A DNA stretch of 64,000 nucleotides from Pseudopyrenochaeta lycopersici (lineage: Eukaryota; Ascomycota; Dothideomycetes; Pleosporales; Pseudopyrenochaetaceae), in contig NHZP01000002.1 of assembly GCA_003313425.1 (NCBI GenBank), positions 558,001 to 622,000 of the forward strand. The letters are read 5' to 3'. Position 1 is the first letter of the stretch. The number at the start of each line of letters is the position of its first letter. Shown here piece after piece: positions 49,787-60,125 of the stretch. The notes under the pieces were generated by a model. The model was not told the origin of the DNA and made no database searches. It saw only the letters and a list, made by a program, of their open reading frames with translations. Position numbers and translations under genes: made by a program.

Positions 49787-51513
49787 CAGGGATGCACAAA
49801 ATTTAGTAATTACTAATTTTTACGTAGTAATTACTAAATTATAAATTAGTAAAAATTTAGTAATCTATATTTTATATTATATAGTTACTAGTAGTAAAAT
49901 CTAGATTCTTTAACTATTAGAGACTAGAATATATTAATAAATTATATATTAAAAAAAAGTAATTAAATTTAAATAAAAAATCTTTATTAATCTATTAAAC
50001 TAACTAAATTTATAAAACTAACTAAATTTATAAAACTAACTAAATAAACACTACTATTATATATTAATAATATTTAGACTAAAATATCTTATTATTCTAT
50101 ATATTATAGTATAGTAATATATAATATTATAATTATATAGTATAATACTATATTAAATTATTACTACTAGGACTTATATTTCTACTATTTCTACTATTTC
50201 TACTATTTCTACTATTTCTACTATTTCTACTATTTCTACTATTTCTACTATTTCTACTATTTCTACTATTTCTACTATTTCTACTATTTCTACTATTTCT
50301 ACTATTTCTACTATTTCTACTATTTCTACTAGTATTAGAACTTGAATTAGTACTAGTATTAAAACTAGTTATACTAGTAGTACTTTTATCTTCTACATTA
50401 AAATCTTCTTCTATTTCTTCTTCTTCTTCTATATTTATCCTTTCTTTTTCTTTTTCTTTTCCTTTCTTTTGTTTATTATTATAATTACTAATTATATTAT
50501 CTTTAAAAAATAAATTATTATTTATAATTTCTTCTTCATCTACTATACTATTTAATTCCTTTAATATAATTAATTTTTTAATAGTACTAGATAATAATCT
50601 ATTTCTAGATTTAGTTACTATATTAGCTATTTTAGAAAAAGTAGATTTACTAGGATTAGAAGTAGCTAATATAGCTAAATAGTCTTTAGCTATTTTATAT
50701 ATTATAGGAAATCTATCTTTATTAGTATTATAGTAGTTTTCTAGAGTTATATTCTTAGTTATTCTAGGTTCTTTTAAATATAGTTCTACTTTGTTTTTTA
50801 TACAGTTACTATTAATAGATTTATTAGGTAATATAAATATTTTATTATTACTATTATAGTAAGTTATCTATTTATATATATATATATATAACTATTACTA
50901 ATTATATATAGATATAATTAAAAGCTTTATAAATAAGCTTATAATTACTTTTAAAGAAGTAGATAATATAAAAGCTAAACTAGCTATTAAAGAGAATTAT
51001 TTTACTTTAAAAGAGGAGTTTATTAAAGAAGATTTCTATTTTTTAAATAATTTAAATCTTTATAATAAAGAGTTTTATACTCTAGAAGAGATTAAATTAA
51101 GTAGAAGCTTTTATAATTTATACGAAGATTTTATAGCTTCTAATTTAGAAGCTATAGATTTCTTAAATTCTTTAGGTAGTTTAGATTAGCTAGTTTTTTA
51201 TTTAATATATATTTTTTTAGTAAGACTATATTATATTTTCTAATTCCTATTATTTCTAAATTTCTAGAATATTATATATAATAATATAGATAGAAAGAGT
51301 AGTTTATAAATCTATAGTTAAAATTTTATATTTAATAAGTTTAATTTACTATATATAGTTATAATATAAAAATATTATAAGCTTTAGATATAGAACTATA
51401 AAAATATAGAGTTTCTATTTTTAGAATTTTACTAATTACTAAATAGTAACTTAGTAATTACTAAAGGTACTTAGTAATAGTAATTACTATTACTTAGTAA
51501 ATATGCAACCCTA
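49787..51513 (-). mobile_element. Internally deleted copy of the 5.5-kb hAT element
   Basis: The end CAGGGATGCAC at 49,787 and the end ATGCAACCCTA at 51,513 match the two ends of 23,400-28,908 in reverse orientation. The copy keeps the transposase C-terminus (about 50,150-50,860) and exon 4 plus intron 3 of the accessory gene (50,870-51,190). The segment equivalent to ~24,060-27,980, including the satellite, is missing. Flanking 8-mers (TCTTAAGG and GTATATAG) are not a duplication. Confidence 0.8.
50178..50331 (-). repeat. 9-nt coding repeat, about 17 copies, in the hAT transposase tail
   Basis: TTTCTACTA repeats; read on the minus strand it encodes an Arg-Asn-Ser triplet repeat. The full-length copy has only three units at 28,500-28,535. 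Confidence 0.85.
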
Positions 51514-53302
51514 GTATATAGGGTTTAAGCTGTATCTGCGCGCTTATAATAGTCTTAGGCTTCTTCCTCTATAAGAAGCTATTTAGGGTTAACGTTCTCT
51601 TTATTATCCTCCTAATACATTTATTATTTAAGCTAAGTATAAATATCTTATTTCTTACTATCTGTAAATATAATCTTACTATAAGAATTAACTTAAAGAT
51701 ACCTTTACTATACTAGGTTCTTAGTACTTAGTACGTAGAAAGTATCTTCCTATATTAGTAGTAGTATTATTTAACGTTATAATATATATTTAGGGGTCTT
51801 AACTACTAGGGGTTCTAGTACTTATATTTATTTAGCTTATTAAAGTTTCTGTAGTACGTCCCTAACGCTTATAGGTTACTATGCTTCTTTAGCTTTTTCC
51901 GCCTACTCTTATATTACCTTTATATAATATTTAGGGTATTAGTAGTATTCCTATAATATATCTTATATTACTTATTTAGCTAAGATAATTATACTTATTC
52001 CTTATACTATAGCTGCTTCCTATTCTTCTAAGGTTAGCGTATTAATATACTATATTTTATATATATATTACGCGCGTAGTTAGTAGTTAAGTTCTATAAT
52101 ATTTTTTTCTGCTTCTATAGGCGTTAATAGTATTAGAGTTCCTAGTTAATATTAGTTCTAGAAGTTCTTTATTTTTTATTCTTTAGTTAAGAGTACTATA
52201 GTATTACTAAGGTCTTCTGTAGTATTTTTATAGACTAAGAATAAGGAGCTATTACTCTCTTCCTCCTTATTACTATACTAGGTTCTTAGAATCCCTTTCT
52301 TAGTAGGTTCTAGGAGAAGTAGCTATAATATCTCTATATCTTAAGCCTCTTCTTCTTAGGTTACGATAACTTCTTATATTTTATTATTACTATTTTCTTC
52401 TTTTATAACTATTATATTAATCTAGAGAGTTACTTTATTCTTCTTTTTATAGTCCTTAGCTATATAGCCTTTCTTATTATAGTTAAAATAGGTTATTTCT
52501 TTCTTTTTTCCTCCTTTACCTAACTTTTCTTTATTAAGGTTATCTAGATATATTACTTTAGATCCTCTAGATATATAATGTCTTAGGACACCTTATAACT
52601 AATATTAGTAGCGTAGATAACTGCTGTTAGATTTATTATAATAATCCTTTTATAGTTTCTTATCTTCTGCTGTTTATCTAGGTTGTCGTCCTGCTAGTCG
52701 CACGCGAAGCTTATAGAGCTCTATATCTAGTTAGATAGTCTCGTTAATTAGGTTATCTAGTGTTGTAATCCTCGTGCCTGTGCGCATAAGCTCTGTCTTA
52801 ACGTCTGCTTTTAGGCCTTATTTATATATAGTTTTTAAGGTATTATTATTCTAGCTAGTTTGTCTAGCGTACCCTAGAAATTTGTTAGTGTAATTAGCTA
52901 CAGACTTAGTTTATTATATATTTTAAACCTTATATTCTATAATAGTTGCTTCGTTTAGGAGCCTAAACGCTTAACGCATACATGCCTTAAATCTGCCCGT
53001 CTCTTTAAACATAGTAATTAGTTCTTAAGTTTTCTTGCCTTTACCTATATACTTAACTAGGTAGGGTTTTACCTATTTAGTGGCTTTGCCTCTTATATAG
53101 CTAGATATAAGTACTACTTAATTATCGTCGTCTATAGTAGTTACATTAAACTTAAAGAAGAGGTTAAATTAGAGTAACTATTCCTTAAGTTTAAAGCGGT
53201 TACTATAGAAGAGGTCTAGTTTAGCGACAGCGTTACCTAGCCTAGTAGTATAGTAGTTTGTATTTTCTATCTTAGTATTACTTATCTTAAGGGTGTTTAA
53301 AG
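51514..53302 (-). pseudogene. Truncated gag region of an A/F-type gypsy element, copy 2 (element B)
   Basis: A second copy of the 40,234-42,013 region in the same orientation as copy 1, starting at the same base of the gag linker (GTATATAG). It runs uninterrupted into its own 5' LTR. All frames are ruined by RIP. Confidence 0.75.
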
Positions 53303-53694
53303 TATAAAGAATCTTAAGAACTATCTATAAGGATAGCTAATAAGATTATAAGGTTAGTTCTTTAGGATAGAGTAAGGGACTAGATAGAAGGGGAGTTTTT
53401 AATACTAAGATAGTAAGAGGGCGCTTCTGTAAAGAGTACTAAGGGTTAAGAATAATTAGTATTGCTATTACTATACTGTAGAGTATAATATTAAGTTAAA
53501 TATAATAAGCTATAAGGGTTTATTGTGGTGATCTATACACATAGGAGTTATGCATGTTACTTAGTGTGCTCGGTGTGCTCAGTGTCACTGATCAGACTGA
53601 TCAACTGAGCACGTCACGTGACCTCGGTTGTTAGTCCAATACTTGTGAGGTCCAGTTGAGGCCACTGGGACAGGGTTCCAGCAGGATCGTAACA
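53303..53694 (-). repeat. 5' LTR of element B
   Basis: 392 bases. The U5 side matches the LTR of A. The U3 side (53,540-53,694) matches the LTR of F instead and contains TGATCAGACTGATCA-type inverted repeats. It begins TATAAAG where A has TGTGAAG, a RIP change. Confidence 0.8.
53613..53622. promoter_or_regulatory. GTCACGTGAC palindrome in LTR of B
   Basis: Same 10-base palindrome as in the LTRs of A, although the surrounding U3 sequence is different. Confidence 0.55.
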
Positions 53695-54409
53695 ATTATA
53701 TAATATATAGTTTTAAGTAATAGTACTTACTTTATACTATAGATAATAGTAAAGAAATAGTTTTATATTACTATAACTTAGCTATAGAAGAGAATAATAC
53801 TTATTATTCTTACTTTATATAGTTAGCGCAGGTTTTAAGTAAGTCCTTCGCGTTACGCGCTAGCCCTTAAAAAGGCCTAGCGTAATAATACTATAATACT
53901 AAGATTTAGATTTACGATACTTTATTATAAAGTAACCTACATAATCTCTATATATATACATTACTATAATAAACTCTTATAGGTTATTATATTTAATATT
54001 ATACTTTATAGTATAGTAATAGTAGTACTAATTATTCTTAAACTCTTAATACTCTTTATAGAAGTGCTCTCTTACTATCTTAGTATTAAACCTCCTTTCT
54101 ATCTAGTCTCTTACTCTATCCTAGAGAACTAACCTTACAGTCTTATTAGTTATCCTTACTAATAGCTTTTAAGAACTTTATATTTATATTACTATAACTT
54201 AGCTATAAAAGAGAATAATACTTATTATCTTTACTTTATATAGTTAGTGTAAGTTTTAAGTAAATTCTTTACGTTACGCGCTAGCTTTTAAAAAGGCCTA
54301 GCGTAATAATACTATAATACTAAGATTTAGATTTATAATACTTTATTATAATATCTTAGGTATACTAGACTTATTAGCTAGTCTAGGTAGGAGTTATTAA
54401 CTCCTAACA
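53695..54409. repeat. Mosaic: two ~170-bp direct repeats around a partial LTR
   Basis: Segment ~53,766-53,932 recurs at ~54,184-54,350. Between them, ~53,990-54,175 is a RIP-degraded piece of an A/F-type LTR in the plus orientation. Both direct repeats are also related, inverted, to 54,843-55,065. Confidence 0.65.
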
Positions 54410-54735
54410 TGTTAAACTAACTAATAATACTAAAGTTATATAATCTTAAAAAACTTATACTAAGTTAGACTTAGTTCTATAAGATAAAGATAAACTTAGA
54501 AAACTTAAAAAAAGCTTTATAAGAAAACTTATAAAATAATTATATATATAAATCTATATAGTATAGCTTCTATAGGATGTTATAATTAACTTAATAATTA
54601 TTAAGTATACTACTATTATTACTTTTTTATATTTAGCTACTTTAATTCTACTTATCTACAGAATACTCGTAAAGAACCTAACCTAGTTAACACTAGTTAC
54701 TTTATATTGTAACTACTTGATTAGATCTTTAATAC
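54410..54735 (+). repeat. Solo LTR related to element D, with 5-bp target duplication
   Basis: Begins TGTTAAAC and matches the AT-rich 3' part of the D LTR (20,560-20,779). TAACA flanks it at 54,405-54,409 and 54,736-54,740. It lacks the GC-rich U3 block of D. Confidence 0.65.
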
Positions 54736-54842
54736 TAACATAAGATACTTAGTTTCTTCTAGTGCGCACAAGGCTACTACTAAAGGGAGAAGTTAGCTAA
54801 GGCCTCTGTTCCTGCACATTAAGCTAGCCTTATTATTTGCTA

Positions 54843-55316
54843 GTAATGTAACAAAGTATCGTGAATCTGAATCTTAGTATTGCAGTATTACTGCGGTAGG
54901 CCTCTTCAACTGCTAGCGTGCACCGCTAAGGAACCGCTCAAAACCTGCGCCAACCGCGCGGATCGGGGACGACAAGTATTATTCTCTCCCATAGCTGAGT
55001 ACAGCAATACAGAACTATCCCTTCACTATCATCTATAGTGTGAAGCAAGTACTATTGCCTGAAACCATACGTCACAAGTAAGATCTTTATATAGGCTTGG
55101 TTTTCACCCCTCTAGAATAGAGTTTATTGGCCCAGAATGTAATCTACAGTTGGTAGGTATGTTGACAGGAAGCAGTGAATTGTGTCTCTTACCGTCAGGC
55201 TTTTAGGTGAACTCATTAAGATTTGAAGTGTAGTCATAAATACGTTATACCCTATAAGTGACCTTCACTAGAAGTAATTAAGCCATTTAGCACACGCCAA
55301 TATTGAGATCAATGTG
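54843..55316. other. Island of normal composition inside the AT-rich block
   Basis: The first ~220 bases are an inverted, nearly unmutated counterpart of 53,705-53,945 and 54,184-54,350. The rest shows no coding frame or recognised element. Confidence 0.55.
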
Positions 55317-55336
55317 TCAGGGTTCAATCCTTTCAG

Positions 55337-55473
55337 GTTACTAGACGCAGGTGAAAGGGTTCAATCCTTCCAAGTTACTAGACGCAGGTGAAAGGTAACG
55401 ATCCTGCCAAGTTACTAGACGCAGGTGAAAGGTAACGATCCTGCCAAGTTACTAGACGCAGGTGAAAGGTAAC
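55337..55473 (+). repeat. 37-bp tandem repeat, 3.7 copies
   Basis: Units starting GTTACTAGACGCAGGTGAAA at 55,337, 55,374, 55,411 and 55,448. The first unit and the partial one before it carry GGTTCAATCCTT where later units have GGTAACGATCCTG. They are free of RIP damage. Confidence 0.9.
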
Positions 55474-58400
55474 TGTTATCTCTTACCTTTCACCAAGCTA
55501 GGTAACTGGATCGGGACTAGCCTGCTCTAGCTCATGTATATAGGCAGCACCTCTCCCCCGAAGGTGAGAGGTATCTGCTATTTTATCTATTTCCTTTTAA
55601 ATTAAGTTTCTTTAACTAAGACCGTCCTAACTATGCGTGTTAACTGCCTTACATAATAGCAGATTATACAGCGCTTTAGCTCCTCTCCGTAGTTAATATA
55701 TAGTTGCTTAAGCTGTTACCTCTTAGGTAAGTTTAACAGTAAGGTAGTACTAACGTACTAGGACTAGATCCTATCCCCCCTTAGTTAAGCTTTAGGATAG
55801 CCCTCGCACAATAGTTAATTTACAGTGCTATCCTCTACTGCTAGTTTAGCTAAAATTTTGTAAGCTATTCCCCTTTAGTTAAGCTTTAGAATAGCCTAGA
55901 ATTTGCTAGGTTTCCTTACTAGTAACCTATTTCGCACCTTAGTGCCTGCGCTTTGCGTTACCTAAACGCTAGGATTGTTATTAACAAGACACGTCCTATT
56001 ATTCCCTTCCTTAAATAGGAACACTCTAGGGATTATTCCTACTTTTACATACTATAGTCTGTGCGTGTGTTTTAATTGCGCGCACGTGCTGCCTTAAGCA
56101 CGCATTCACCCTCTAAAACTTCCTGATTGGGTAATTCTCTAAACTTAGCCTATGCACAACACTCCTAAGTATTTATCTTAGTCCTAGTAACCTTACCTAA
56201 CTAATAATACTACTTAACTAATAGTTAAATCTTAAGTCTGCTTACTAAAGCTTAAGGATTCCCTCTAGTTTTACTTTAACTTTTACTTTTACTACTACAG
56301 CTACTCTTACTTCTATCTAACCTTCTTTATTTAGCCTAATAGCAGATAGCTCTTATAATAAAGGGTCCTCTAGCTAGCAGCCTAAATTTTAAGCCTATTA
56401 GAAAGACGACGCGTTAGCTAAAACACAGGCAGCTTATAATTAACTTAGAGAAAAGGCTTATTAACACTAGGAGAAGAATAAGAATAAGGCTATAGAGGAT
56501 TTAGAACTAGTTATCTTAGAAAACCCTGTTATTAAAGACGTAGAGTACCTTAAATTTACGCTAATAAGCTCCCGTACTAACTTATTAACTAAGGAAGTTA
56601 ATCTACATTCCTTCTCTCGCGATATAACACAGCGTGCTAAGAGAGCTTATTAGATACAGCTACGTAAGGAAGCTGCTAATCTAGGTCTCCCTAAGGACTT
56701 TAATAACTATCTTCCTCTAGGTAGCCTTCTAGGTTTGCTACTATCTGCGAGCTTAAGTCTACCTACTTCTATTTAGCAATTAGCACTCTTAGGCATCTAG
56801 CTTATAAAGAACTACCCTAGTAAGTTCTTAAGCCTTAAGACTACGTAACTTACACGCCTGATAACACTATTTAGGTATGCCCTGTATACTCTTAATAAGG
56901 ATAAGAAGTTATTAGAGATACACTACCTCGACGCTTCTACTCTAAAGCAGGAACTAACTAAATAACAACGCAGCTTTACTTAATAAAAGGATAAGCTAGT
57001 TAAAGAATATAATAAGCTTAGCAAGTAGTAGAATAAGCTTGTTACTAACTACAAGACCTTAGAAGGTTCGTTGCAAGAAATTAAGAATAAGCATAACTCC
57101 GCGTTGCGTAACTGTCTGTTATCTAGCTCTCCTAAGGTTTTAGGCCTTACTAGACTTACTCTATTGCAGCTAGCCCTAGGAGCTATAAATAAGCCTCTAC
57201 TAGGAAGAATAAGTACGCCTATATAAATCCTCCTATAAGGTAACGTAGTAGGCGGTATTCTTAATAAGTTTAGTTCCCCTTAGCGTGTTCCGCTCTTAAC
57301 TAACCTTCCTCTTACTCGCGAATACTAAACATCCCTAGGCGACATAGTAACGCTAAGCTCTTATCTAACTAAGCTCTACTATAAGATTAAGGGGTTACAT
57401 TAGTTCTTATCTATAAAGAATAAGTAAATTCGGGTGCCTCTAGTGTACTCTAGGGGTCCTAATCTTTATAAGTAGATTATAAAAATGCTTAACTATTTTA
57501 AAAATAACAGGTTAGACTAGTAATATAATAACATGCGAGCATAATTTATCTTTTAAGCTACTAGCGGTTCTGCTTAAACCTTGCTATAAGAGCCTAATAG
57601 GTTTTTATATTAATATAAGGACGACTTTAAGTATTTTTATATCCTTAACTCTATCTTTAGTAACTGTAACTACTACGTTACAGCAGAACAGTAATATAAT
57701 GCTTTAGTCTTCCTAGAACGTAGCTTACTAGAATACTCTACTACAGTTAAAGCATAGACTCTGTTCTAGATAGAGTTTAACGCTATCGCTACTTAGCTTA
57801 GATAGATTGCCGTAACTTGAGTGTATAAGCTTTAGGCTAAGCTTCTAGGCTATCTCTAACAGAGCCTTAGCAGCGCGCCTGCTATCTATACCGCTGCTAA
57901 CTTCTAATCTCTTTATAATATAATTAATAATGCATGTTAGAGCTACGACCTCTAGTAATTACCTTAGTATCTCGCCAATTAAATAAAGGGGCGTAACGCG
58001 CTAGCCAGACTAAGCCTGGCACCGCCTCGTAAAATTTATTCTAAGGACAGCGGCGGATAAGCCTATTAAGAAAGCTAGTAAGCCTGCTCTAGGCCTATGT
58101 CCGTCGTTTAAAGATAATAGAATAGGTAACTATAAGCTAGCTGACAGTCCTAAGCCTTATAACGCGGACTTTAGCTGTAACTAGTATTAAGGAAATCCGC
58201 GCGGTAACCCAGCTACTAATCGTTACGTGCACGTAAGCCTAGAGACTAGTAACTCTAACTACAAAGAAGCCTCTAATAGTAACAGTAATAAAGCTAAGGT
58301 TATTATTTATTTAGGGGAAGAGTAACCCTAGATAAAAGTCCTTTATCTAGAGTTAATAATTAGTCTTAGGAAACTACGCTGGCTACTACTTACTAGGGCG

Positions 58401-59719
58401 GCATATATAAGCCTGTAGCGCAGGCACTCCTGCGACGCACGCAGGCTATCTAGAAAGACAAGCTGTATCTAAACAGCCTAAACCAGTTCGCTTTCACGAG
58501 CATAATCAGACAACAAGAAAACGCCCCCTACGTCGCCCGGACATTAGCAGATAACAAGGCAGATACGAACTTTATCTTACAGCAGTTCCTCCAGCTCACC
58601 TAAGGGTTCTAACTAATTCCTCTTATTACGCCTATTATATGTAAAGGATATAAAGGCGTTACTTTAGAATCTATTACTTACAGGGTTAAATTCTACATAA
58701 AAATTAATTCCTACTTTAAGTATACTTCCGCCTATATTCTTAACTAGTATAAGGCCTTTAACCTAGTATTAGGATTCTGCTAAAGGAAACTGCACGCACT
58801 ACGCTTTAACTACTATTAGGGTATAATTAAATTCTCTAATGCATACTACTAAACAGAATACTAGTAACACTCGTATACACTACAAGTCGTCTGCGAGCGA
58901 GCTACGCCTAACGCCTCTACACAGCCTAGTTCCTCTATAGATAGTAGGAATAAAGGCAAGACTAGCTAATAACAGGCAAAGTTAGATACTACAGCCCTAG
59001 CAAAGCTAGATAATAAACACTAAGTACTATACTAGCAAACTAAACCTGCGGTAGGTATTAAGGTCGTCTCGCTAAGAGCTATTTAGGCGTTTACTAAATA
59101 AAAAAACTACTCTTTATTTATAATAGTTCGTCGCTTACTACTAGGAGCGTTATAGAAAATCTGTCGCGCAGTAGTATAAAAGGACTATAATAAGTTCTTT
59201 AACCCTCCTAAGGAAGTCTTGTTAAAAGACATCCTACCTCTGCACCTGCTTAAGGAATATACCTTAATTATTCCTGTATTTAATAAAGCAGCCGCGGCTA
59301 AGCTCCTAGATTACTTAGAATATAACTATAAGATTAAGCTTAAGCTAGGAGCTAAGGTACCTAATTATTAAGTAAGACTATTTTCTAGTAAATAGTTTAA
59401 AGCTATTAAGTAATATATTTAGGAGATAGAGGCCTAGGATTTTATCTTCTAGGGACCCTCTGCTACATAAAATAACTTGCTTATTATTACTAAACTTAGT
59501 AGTAGTATCTAAGTCTATATAGATTATTAAGACCTTAATAAAGCCTCTGTTAAGGATTAATACCTAATTCCTTTCTTCTACAAGACTTTAGCTAAGCTTA
59601 ATAAAGCTGTTATCTTTTCTAAATTTAATATTATGCACGCTTTTTATTAAATTTGCATAAAGCTTAGTTTAGAGTAGCTTACTGCCTTCTCTACGCGTTA
59701 GGGTACTTATTAATACTGC
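55474..59719 (+). pseudogene. Gypsy element E: possible LTR, gag and start of RT
   Basis: A TGTTATC start at 55,474 with a TATA-like TGTATATAGG may be the 5' LTR (3' end uncertain). Gag is readable with stops, for example LVILENPVIKDVEYLKF near 56,500, NYYVTAEQ near 57,670 and LSSAPAIYTAANF near 57,870. It is followed by a protease-type region near 58,650. The RT starts KLGAKVPNY near 59,350 and reads DLNKASVKD near 59,531-59,557. It is cut at TR*GTY*Y by the LTR of F at 59,720. It belongs to a gypsy lineage different from A and C. Confidence 0.7.
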
Positions 59720-60108
59720 TGTTACGATCCTGCCAGGCCCCTGTCCCAGTGGCCCCAACTGGACCTCACAAAGCATTGGACAACAACCGAGGTCACGTGA
59801 TGTGCTCAGTTGATCAGTCTGATCAGTGACACTGAGCACACCGAGCACACTGAGCAACATGCATAACCTCTATGTATATAGATCACCACAATGGACCCTT
59901 ATAGCCCAGTGTGTTCAACTCAATATTATACTCTACAGTATAGTAATAGCAATACCGATTATTCTCAACCCTTAGTACTCTTTACAGAAGCGCCCTCTTA
60001 CTGTCTTAGTATTAAACCCCCTTCTATCTAGTCCCTCACTCTATCCCAGAGAACCAACCTTACAATCTTATTAGCCATCCTCACTAATAGCTTTTAAGAT
60101 TCTTTACA
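59720..60108 (+). repeat. 5' LTR of element F
   Basis: 389 bases, starting TGTTACGATCCTGCC and ending CTTTACA. The second half is close to the LTR of A. The first ~150 bases match the LTR of B and carry a TGATCAGTCTGATCA palindrome. Confidence 0.85.
59792..59800. promoter_or_regulatory. GTCACGTGA motif in LTR of F
   Basis: Same CACGTG-centred site as in the LTRs of A, B and D. Confidence 0.55.
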
Positions 60109-60125
60109 CTTTAAACACCCTCAAG

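Noticed and set aside
55317..55473. Possible tRNA or CRISPR-like array
   Set aside because: Only the T-arm-like piece is present, with no acceptor or anticodon stem. The 37-bp units are contiguous with no spacers, so it is a plain tandem repeat.
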